Shown here in pieces: positions 56,044 through 64,000 of a DNA stretch of 64,000 nucleotides. The stretch is from Deltaproteobacteria bacterium (GTDB lineage Bacteria > Myxococcota_A > UBA796 > SXON01). A program made the translations under genes and the position numbers. The DNA is taken from NCBI GenBank assembly GCA_947484175.1, contig CANKOI010000003.1, forward strand, positions 30,348 through 94,347, given 5' to 3'. Each line of letters starts with the position of its first letter. Position 1 is the first letter of the stretch. Under the pieces are notes generated by a model. The model worked only from the letters and a program-made list of their open reading frames with translations. It ran no database searches and had not been told where the DNA came from.

Positions 56044-56655
56044 TCAGCCCGTCGCTGTGAAGCGCACGGGGACCACCCCGAGGCTTCGGAGGCGCTCAGC
56101 GAGGCGAGGGGATCCGGTGGCCAGCCACTCTTCGTAGAGCCTCACGACGTCTTGGTCACAGCTCTCGCAGGCCTCCTGCCGCACCTCGGCGATCACGTCC
56201 GTGCAGGGCCCGAATCGGTCGGCCAGCTCCGCGAAAACGTCGTGCGCGGGCGCGCCGGGTGAACGGAGGCGGCGCGAGACGGTGGCGTAGGCCGTTGCGC
56301 CCATCTCCGCGTAGTAGTCGGCTGAAACGGTTCGACGGCGCAGATTTTCGCGAAAGAAGCCGAGGGTGAGCAGCGCCCGATCCCCGAGGGAACGCCACTT
56401 GTTGATCGACGCCCCCCACGGTGCGGCCTCCGCCTGCATGCGCAGCTCCACGAGCGTGGTGCTGGTGTCGCCATCGTCGGCCCGCCCCTCTTCGGCCAAG
56501 AGTTGCGACAGGTAGTACACCGTGTCGCGACTCACCGGTGCGCGTTGGTGGCGGGCCGCCTCGTCCACCCGGTCGCGGAACCAGTCGAAGAGGTTGTTTT
56601 GCTCTACGAGCGGAAGTCGTTGATTCAACGGCACGAGCGCTCGCGGATGGAACAA
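56044..56655 (-). CDS. Conserved-looking hypothetical protein
   Basis: The 203-aa protein is mostly helical and charged, with no signal or membrane segment. It has a Cys-containing stretch ([21 protein letters not shown]) that holds three Cys within about 20 residues. No family is recognised. It lies divergent from groES across a 126-base gap and upstream of rpoZ. Confidence 0.5.
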   Translation of the reverse strand: MFHPRALVPLNQRLPLVEQNNLFDWFRDRVDEAARHQRAPVSRDTVYYLSQLLAEEGRADDGDTSTTLVELRMQAEAAPWGASINKWRSLGDRALLTLGFFRENLRRRTVSADYYAEMGATAYATVSRRLRSPGAPAHDVFAELADRFGPCTDVIAEVRQEACESCDQDVVRLYEEWLATGSPRLAERLRSLGVVPVRFTATG

Positions 56656-56671
56656 TGTGGATGCGGCCGGC

Positions 56672-56699
56672 TTGACGCCTCGGGGGCCGTGTCTACTTG
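56672..56699 (+). promoter_or_regulatory. Possible sigma-70-type promoter for groES-groEL
   Basis: A TTGACG at 56672-56677 is followed after 16 bases by TACTTG (56694-56699), a weak -35/-10 pair, about 80 bases before the groES start. No CIRCE inverted repeat (TTAGCACTC-type) is visible in the 126-base gap, so HrcA control is not supported by this sequence. The call is by eye. Confidence 0.3.
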
Positions 56700-56781
56700 T
56701 CCGCCGCCGCGGCAGGTGCGCCTCATGGACCTCCTTCCTTCGCCCAGCCTACACCCCCATTCTGTCTTCCGGAGCCTGAAA

Positions 56782-58724
<1,943 letters not shown>

Positions 58725-58731
58725 TCGGCGG

Positions 58732-59274
58732 TCAATAGGCGGGGTCGGCGTCGGGGTCGGGTCCCGCCATCCGCGGCTTGCCGCCGGGGGCGGCAATGAA
58801 GAAGCGCACGCCCAGCGCGGCGTCCATCGTGAACTGGGTCTCCGGGAAGATGCCGATCCCGGGGGCCAGCTCTACGAAGCCTTCGATGGGCAGGTTCGTG
58901 TGCCAGAAGCCCATCGCGAAAGGAATGCGGGCCGCGAGGTTGAACGCCTCGTAGCCTGTGCCTCCGCCGAAGTGGGCCCTCGGGCCCACGCCCACCCACA
59001 CCGGAAAGTGCATGTCGGGCAGCTCTGACGTGCGCATGTCCGCGATGTCGATGCAGATGTCGGTGTGCAGTTGCACGTAGCTGTTCACGCCGCCGGGAAT
59101 GGCGGAGAACGACCATGCGAGGCCTCCGTCAACGAGGAATCGCCCCTCTGGCCGCCAGGCGAACGAAAATCCGGTGGGCGCGCCGAGCAGGATGCCGAGG
59201 CCGAATCCTTCGGGATTGCGGGTGAAGGCAGAGTCGTCGGCGTGGGCGAAGGTGGTGAGGAGCGCGAGGAGCAT
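58732..59274 (-). CDS. Small outer-membrane beta-barrel protein (DUF3996-like)
   Basis: The 180-aa protein has a signal peptide (MLLALLTTFAHA|DDS) and then about eight predicted strands, with GFGLGILLGAPTGFSFAWR and GVGPRAHFGGGTGYEAF typical of small barrels. DUF3996-type proteins have this layout. The end is PDPDADPAY. It converges with groEL and is ten bases after the TPR gene. Confidence 0.6.
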   Translation of the reverse strand: MLLALLTTFAHADDSAFTRNPEGFGLGILLGAPTGFSFAWRPEGRFLVDGGLAWSFSAIPGGVNSYVQLHTDICIDIADMRTSELPDMHFPVWVGVGPRAHFGGGTGYEAFNLAARIPFAMGFWHTNLPIEGFVELAPGIGIFPETQFTMDAALGVRFFIAAPGGKPRMAGPDPDADPAY

Positions 59275-59284
59275 CTCCGCGGGA

Positions 59285-59908
59285 CTATCGCCCGGCCGGG
59301 GGGGTGTCCCGAATCGCGTCGAGGACGGCGTCGCCCTGGTACACCCGGACCAGTCGGATGAAGACGGGGCCGACGTCGGGGTGGCCCACAAAACTGCGCC
59401 ACGTGGGGTCGTGCACCACAGCGCGCACCGAGAAGCCGGTGCGCAGCGCCCGGAGCAGGTTGGCCTCAAAAGCCTTGGTGTCTCCCAGGCGGCCATCCAA
59501 CTCCGCGAGCCGGAACCACCCGGGCCACGCCTCCGGCTCTAGGCGTGCGACCGCTTCAAAGTCCTCGCGGGCGCCCGCAAGGTCGCCCGCCGCGAGGCGC
59601 ACCTCGCCGCGGTCGTAGCGGGCTGCCGCGAGCTCGGGGTCGAGCCGGGCGGCGTCGTCGAGGTGGGCGCGCGCGCGTGCGTCGTCGCCCGCCAAGCGCC
59701 ATGCGAGCCCGAGCTCGTACTCCACACGCGCGGAAGGTCCGAAGGTGGCCATCCAGCGGCGGGCGAGCGCCTCCGCGGCTTCGGCGCCCTGCTCGCGCCC
59801 TGTTCGGGCCACCTCAGCGCCTGCGCCCTCCGTGAGGGTCGTGCCATAGTCGGGCGGCTCCGCTTCGGCCCACGCCGATGCGAGCGCAGCGAGCAGGAGC
59901 GTGATCAG
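59285..59908 (-). CDS. Exported TPR-repeat protein, probable CTG start
   Basis: A GTG at 59812 would begin inside the TPR-type helices with no signal. Going upstream in frame to CTG 59908 gives LITLLLAALASAWA|EAEPP, a clear signal peptide. This CTG overlaps the TGA stop of the peptidase gene (CTGA), as other starts here overlap stops. With it the product is 207 aa, with about three TPR units (EYELGLAWRLAGDDARARAH, ARYDRGEVRLAAGDLAGARE, GWFRLAELDGRLGDTKAFEA). CTG starts are rare, so this call is probable, not sure. The role is likely protein-protein contact in the periplasm. Confidence 0.6.
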   Translation of the reverse strand: MITLLLAALASAWAEAEPPDYGTTLTEGAGAEVARTGREQGAEAAEALARRWMATFGPSARVEYELGLAWRLAGDDARARAHLDDAARLDPELAAARYDRGEVRLAAGDLAGAREDFEAVARLEPEAWPGWFRLAELDGRLGDTKAFEANLLRALRTGFSVRAVVHDPTWRSFVGHPDVGPVFIRLVRVYQGDAVLDAIRDTPPAGR

Positions 59909-62610
59909 GGACGGCGCCGGGCTGCCAGCGCGAGCAGGGCCATGCCGGCGGCCAGAGCCGCGTCGGCGCCGCTCTGCGCGGCACAGCCGCAGTCTGAGGA
60001 GAGGTCAAGAGGGGGGGGCTCCTGAACGTTCTCATCGCCAGTGTCCTCTCCCGTCTCGACGTCTGCACGGACAACGGGGGCGTACACGCAGATGTCGTCG
60101 AGGTTCCAGCCCCCCGACTCAAAGCCCGCGTCGCTCTCAATTTCCCACGCGAGCGTGAGCGTGCCCGCCTGGGGCACCGCCCGGTGCGTGGCGAGCATCC
60201 ACTCGTCGTCTTGCGTGTTTTGATCGCCCACCTGCTCGTTGGTCGTGAAGTTGTTCCACAGCACCTCGCCGTTGGCGAGCACTCGGGCCTGATCGTAGTA
60301 CCCGTCCTCCACGCCCAGCCAGCGGCGGTACTGGATGATCACTTCCGGAGCGTCCGCGGCGATCGCCGGGGACGTGAGGCGGTTGTGGATCTTCGCCTGG
60401 TACTCGCCGTTGTACCCGTCGCCGCCGAGGTCGTTGCCCCATACGCGGCGCCCGGTGAACCCGTCCTCTGGGTCGCCCGCCTGCCCGCCCGGCGCACCGT
60501 GTGCCCAGTCGTCTGCCCCCTCCTTGTCCTCTCCGGCCACCAACTCGTGGGTGAACTCGGCCTCGTCGGCGAGGTTGGTGCACCACAGTTCGTCCAGCTC
60601 GCCTACGTAGAAGGTGTAGGGTGCGATTTCACCGTGGGTGGGGGCGGAGGCCGCTTCCCCGGCGCTGCCCTTCGCCGAGAGGAAGTAGCTCACGATGCTC
60701 CCTTCCGGGAGCGGGGGGAACGTGGCGGTGATGGTGGTCCCGTCGAGCAGGGCGGCCACCGTCGACCAGCTGCCTCCGGCATCCAACGAGTACTGGAGAG
60801 TGGCCTCATCGAGACTGAAGCTTCGGCACTGGGCGAGGAGGTTCACGATCTCGCCCTGCACCGTCACGGCCGACCCGTCGGGTTGGTTCAGGAGGCTCAC
60901 GTGATCGAGCACGACGGAGCCTGCATCCTCGTCGGCGAGGGGGCCGAGGCCGTGGGGTGCGAAGCCGGCGGCGATTTCGCAGAGGTGGGGGGTGCCGTTG
61001 GTGAGGTCGCCGTCGTCGTCGTCGGCGAGCACGAACTCCTCGTAGGTGGTGTCGAGCGTGGGCCCGCCCTTGAGCGCCCCGGCCAGGAGCCGGCTCACCA
61101 CGGTCCAAGCTGTGCCGCGGTCGCTGCGCTCTTCGCCGTAGGTCGTGAGCAGCTCCTCCCACACGTCCCACACGGCGCCCGCGAAGATGAGGCCGTCGGT
61201 GTGGGTCTCCCCCGTGACGTCGTCGGGGTAGCTCCGGTTCCGCGAAACATCGCGGATGCCGGAGCCGTTGGTCTGGAAGTAGGGGGCAATCGTGCTGTCG
61301 CCCGTCTGGATGATGGACACGACATCGCCCGCGCCTTCGCCGACCGAGCCGTCCACGCCGCCGCTGCCCAAGGAGGCGGCGTAGGCGTGGAAGCCATGCC
61401 CCCACTCATGGTAGTTCACGTCGGCGATCTGGCCGGTGTTGTTGCAGCCATCGCCCGCTGCGAAGAACGTCAGATTGCCGTCGTAATAGGCGTTGCACGT
61501 GTAGCGAGTGGAGTTCACGGTGCTGGTGAGGCCCGCGGTGGACATCCGCACCTCGGGCGCGATGAGGGCACCCCAGTCCTTCACGTGGTGAACAAAGGCA
61601 TAGGAGGCGATCTCGGCGACGGAGGCGGAGGCCGAGTCCCAGACCGGATCGGGCTCGCTGAACTCGAGGGTGGCGTCGATCCCCGAGGCATTGAACACCG
61701 TGAGGTAGTCGCCGCGGAGCATCGTCGTGGCGCTGTCGCCGTCCACCGTGTAGGCCCCCGCCCCGTTCGCGTAGGCCGTCGACTCACCGACCACCTCCAC
61801 GAGCGGAAGTGGCGTGGATTCTTCTTCGCCGTCGAGGGTGCGCACCGGGTGGGTGCCGCTCACCGTACCGGTCAGAAAACGGATCTCGTTGTGAGTGTTC
61901 ACCAGCGCGCCAGTGCCTGCGTCGACAAAGCTCACCCACCGACCCAGCGGCGCCTCCGTGCGGCTGTGCACTTCCCAGGTAAGGCGAAGATCCACGCCGC
62001 CCGGGACGTCGAGGGGAAGCACGACGAGGCGAGAAGACACGTCGGTGTGCTCGCCGAGCGCGGCCGGACCTTGGAGCTGCGCCTCGATCTCCGCCTCTTC
62101 CGCGGACAGTTCGGCTTGCCCGACCTTCCCCTCTGGATAGGTGTTGAGGCGCATCATCACGAGTCGCTCACCTCGGAAACGCGCCGACACGCCCCCGCCC
62201 CAGATGGGAACTCCGGCCACGAGTCGGTCGAACTCCACGTACCAACTGTCCGCTACGGGCTCGAAGCGCGCGCTCCGGAGGCGGAGTTCGGCGTCGGAAA
62301 CGCCTGACAGGCCGGAGTGGTGCGCGAGCAGTCGGCGCACGGCGCTTTCGGCCTCTTCGGCCGTGCGTACCCGGCCGAGAGGAATGCCGGTGCCCCACAT
62401 GCGGCGCACTGTGCCTGTGCGCTGGTCGAACCTCGCGGTCCACCCCCGGCCTTCGCCAGCCGCAAACTCCACCCAAGCGGGAAGGTGCGCCAACTCCAGT
62501 TGCCGACGACGGTCGTCCCGAAAGACTCGAGTCGGTTCCACGCCGAGCCACGTGCTGTCGGTGGGCGCGAAGGCGTCTGCTCCGAGTACGAATGCGAGAA
62601 TGCCGTACAT
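59905..62610 (-). CDS. Secreted zinc metallopeptidase (M36/fungalysin-like) with MYXO-CTERM-like tail
   Basis: The 901-aa protein has a signal peptide (MYGILAFVLGADAFA) and a propeptide with FTP/PepSY features. A catalytic part carries NYHEWGHGFHAYAA (HExxH zinc motif) and a downstream GSVGEGAGDVVSI that can supply the third ligand. Beta-rich C-terminal domains follow. The tail is DCGCAAQSGADA, a hydrophobic stretch and AARRRP, the MYXO-CTERM pattern, so it should be surface-anchored or released. It may act in prey or polymer digestion. The ATG at 62610 is used; a start at 62670 adds 20 polar residues before the signal. The peptidase, TPR and small barrel genes are tightly packed on one strand. 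Confidence 0.82.
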   Translation of the reverse strand: MYGILAFVLGADAFAPTDSTWLGVEPTRVFRDDRRRQLELAHLPAWVEFAAGEGRGWTARFDQRTGTVRRMWGTGIPLGRVRTAEEAESAVRRLLAHHSGLSGVSDAELRLRSARFEPVADSWYVEFDRLVAGVPIWGGGVSARFRGERLVMMRLNTYPEGKVGQAELSAEEAEIEAQLQGPAALGEHTDVSSRLVVLPLDVPGGVDLRLTWEVHSRTEAPLGRWVSFVDAGTGALVNTHNEIRFLTGTVSGTHPVRTLDGEEESTPLPLVEVVGESTAYANGAGAYTVDGDSATTMLRGDYLTVFNASGIDATLEFSEPDPVWDSASASVAEIASYAFVHHVKDWGALIAPEVRMSTAGLTSTVNSTRYTCNAYYDGNLTFFAAGDGCNNTGQIADVNYHEWGHGFHAYAASLGSGGVDGSVGEGAGDVVSIIQTGDSTIAPYFQTNGSGIRDVSRNRSYPDDVTGETHTDGLIFAGAVWDVWEELLTTYGEERSDRGTAWTVVSRLLAGALKGGPTLDTTYEEFVLADDDDGDLTNGTPHLCEIAAGFAPHGLGPLADEDAGSVVLDHVSLLNQPDGSAVTVQGEIVNLLAQCRSFSLDEATLQYSLDAGGSWSTVAALLDGTTITATFPPLPEGSIVSYFLSAKGSAGEAASAPTHGEIAPYTFYVGELDELWCTNLADEAEFTHELVAGEDKEGADDWAHGAPGGQAGDPEDGFTGRRVWGNDLGGDGYNGEYQAKIHNRLTSPAIAADAPEVIIQYRRWLGVEDGYYDQARVLANGEVLWNNFTTNEQVGDQNTQDDEWMLATHRAVPQAGTLTLAWEIESDAGFESGGWNLDDICVYAPVVRADVETGEDTGDENVQEPPPLDLSSDCGCAAQSGADAALAAGMALLALAARRRP

Positions 62611-62681
62611 GTGATCCCCGTTGCGGCCCGCTTCTCTATACACTTGCCTGCGTTGCGCCGCTGGCGTCACAGCCTTCTTGC

Positions 62682-64000
62682 ATGTTCGCCTTCGCCTTCG
62701 CCATTGTTGCCGCCTGTACGCCGGAAGGTGGCTCGCGGGAGCTTCCGCGTCTTCCTCCCTTGCCTCCGCTGGTGGAGAGCGCGGTGGCTACCCCGGGCCC
62801 CGAGAGGGCGCTGCGGGAGCTGATCGTGGCCTTTACGGCCTCTGTGAGGGGGGAGGTGGAGGTGTGCGGCTGCCCCACGACCCCCTACGGTGGGTTTGAG
62901 CGGCGCGGCGTGCTCTTCGGCCACTTGCGAAGCCACGGCGTGCCGATGTTCGCGGTGGATGCCGGCGAGATGCTGGTCAAGGGGCTCACGGCGAGGGACG
63001 ACAGCGACCGTCGCGTGCGCGCCGAGGCCGTGCTCGAGCTCGCCGAAACCGTTGGGCTCGACGCTTGGGCGGCCTCCCCCCTGGACCTGCTCCCCGCCGG
63101 ACCGGCGTTGCTCGCTGCGCATGGCGCACTTTCCGCCAACTGGGTGCCCGGAGGCTCACCGCCGCTCCTGCCCTCCAAGGTTATCGAGCGGGACGGCGTT
63201 CGCCTCGGCGTGGTCGGGCTCGCAGCGCTGCCGGACGGGAGTGGTGGCGACTCGGTTGCCACGGCGGTCTCTGCGGTGGCCGCAGCGATGTCGTCTTCCG
63301 CGGACGTGTGGGTTGTGCTCTCGAATGCCGCCCCCGAGGTGAATGTGGCGGTGGCGGAGCAAGTGCCGGGGCTTGGGGCAGTGCTTACCACCCCCGGCGA
63401 CAGTTTCGACGAACCCCGCTCGACGGCGGGCGCTCCGATCATCGAGGTGGCCGCTCGCGGGCGGTACGTGCAGGTGCTGCATCTGTTCTTGGGCACCGAT
63501 GCGCGCGCGTTGGAGATGGTGGGGCGCGGTGTATGGAAGGACGTGGCGTTGGCCCGTGGGAGGGCCGCGGCAGCCGGCGAAGCGGGTGCGGCGGTGAGGG
63601 AGGAAATCCGACGTGACGGGGCGAGGACCGCCCGACTCACCGCAGGCCGGAACGTGCTCTTCGTGGAGTCTGTCCCTCTGGATGGTGGCTACGCGCCGAC
63701 GCAAACGGAGCCCGATCTCGAGGTCCGCCTCCGTCGCTTCCGCGAGCGCGTGCTCGCCGGTGCCGCCGCGTCCGTCGCTGAAGACCGCTCGGGTAGCTAC
63801 GCCACGGGCTCAGCGTGCTCGGGCTGCCACGCCGACCGCATGGCCTCTTGGGGGTTCGACGCCCACGCTCGCGCCATGGCCTCGCTCATCGCAAGGAAGG
63901 AACAGGGGAACCCGGAGTGTGTGGGCTGCCACACCACGGGCTTCGGCCGCCCGGGCGGGTTCGCGGAGCTGGCGCCCGAACGGGTAGAGGCCTTTCGCGA
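62682..64000 (+). CDS. Multihaem c-type cytochrome lipoprotein with 5'-nucleotidase-like N-domain (3' end missing)
   Basis: The frame is open from ATG 62682 to the window end (439 residues seen). A lipobox (AIVAACTPE, Cys12) predicts a lipoprotein. The N-domain has CGCPTTPYGGFERRG and the overall order of metallophosphatase-like 5'-nucleotidase relatives that are joined to cytochromes. The usual DxHG and GNH metal motifs are not seen, so this domain is probably not catalytic. Two haem-binding sites, CSGCH (379-383) and CVGCH (413-417), come late, with more likely beyond the window. It probably carries electrons at the outer membrane. It starts 71 bases from the divergent peptidase gene. Confidence 0.72.
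   Translation, partial: MFAFAFAIVAACTPEGGSRELPRLPPLPPLVESAVATPGPERALRELIVAFTASVRGEVEVCGCPTTPYGGFERRGVLFGHLRSHGVPMFAVDAGEMLVKGLTARDDSDRRVRAEAVLELAETVGLDAWAASPLDLLPAGPALLAAHGALSANWVPGGSPPLLPSKVIERDGVRLGVVGLAALPDGSGGDSVATAVSAVAAAMSSSADVWVVLSNAAPEVNVAVAEQVPGLGAVLTTPGDSFDEPRSTAGAPIIEVAARGRYVQVLHLFLGTDARALEMVGRGVWKDVALARGRAAAAGEAGAAVREEIRRDGARTARLTAGRNVLFVESVPLDGGYAPTQTEPDLEVRLRRFRERVLAGAAASVAEDRSGSYATGSACSGCHADRMASWGFDAHARAMASLIARKEQGNPECVGCHTTGFGRPGGFAELAPERVEAFR

Noticed and set aside
56656..56781. CIRCE element before groES
   Set aside because: No TTAGCACTC/GAGTGCTAA inverted repeat is present in the gap.

Overview
This is a 64 kb, GC-rich, densely packed bacterial chromosome window. The organism is most likely a member of the Myxococcota (the former myxobacterial Deltaproteobacteria). 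The reasons are several exported proteins with MYXO-CTERM-like tails (a Cys, then a hydrophobic stretch, then an Arg cluster), a CarF-type plasmanylethanolamine desaturase, eukaryote-like Ser/Thr kinases with a DWG in place of DFG, DxDxDG calcium-repeat surface proteins, and an MXAN_2561/MXAN_2562-like surface pair. Most genes are housekeeping or envelope genes, often overlapping by 1-4 bases in ATGA/GTGA/TTGA style.

Layout. 1-4.7 kb (+): tail of a DUF465 protein, a structured repeat (copy A), a USG-1-like dead aspartate-semialdehyde dehydrogenase homologue, a fused surface-protein/beta-barrel gene, truA. 4.7-10.3 kb: two receptor-type Ser/Thr kinases flank a PIN/Phd toxin-antitoxin pair and carF. 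10.3-15.6 kb (-): clpS-clpA followed by four small membrane-protein genes that look like duplicated pairs, with repeat copy B between them. A tRNA-Gly(CCC) follows. 15.7-24.5 kb (+): tamB, a long tamA/bamA-like gene and a polytopic membrane protein in an overlapping operon. 25.4-29.2 kb (+): purL. 29.2-53.4 kb: about 24 kb with every gene on the minus strand, including a beta-helix surface protein, carbonic anhydrase, a CotH-kinase lipoprotein, acnB, repeat copy C, a SelW-like selenoprotein, rsgA, sucB, glpK, a fused spermidine-synthase-like protein, gph and an ECF sigma factor. 53.5-64 kb: khpA, hutU, rpoZ, groES-groEL, a metallopeptidase operon and the start of a multihaem lipoprotein.

Two items stand out. 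(1) Three copies (200-454, 12270-12524, 37483-37736) of a nearly constant-length, about 255 bp intergenic element. It keeps a 12-14 bp stem through compensatory base changes, has an invariant 5' hairpin, and has an invariant 7-nt segment complementary to that hairpin's loop. It looks like a dispersed structured RNA or DNA family that I do not recognise. (2) A gene hidden by an in-frame TGA at 37962-37964. Read through, it gives a 76-aa SelW/Rdx selenoprotein with a CVAU motif and a good bacterial SECIS hairpin starting six bases downstream. A third, smaller oddity is the fusion at 1492-3927, which carries an internal MYXO-CTERM-like anchor followed at once by a second signal peptide.

How the genes work together: many products concern the envelope, namely outer-membrane assembly (TamB/TamA), surface anchoring, plasmalogen lipids, beta-barrels, and sensing by receptor kinases. 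The rest are central metabolism (acnB, sucB, glpK, purL, hutU) and protein quality control (clpSA, groESL).
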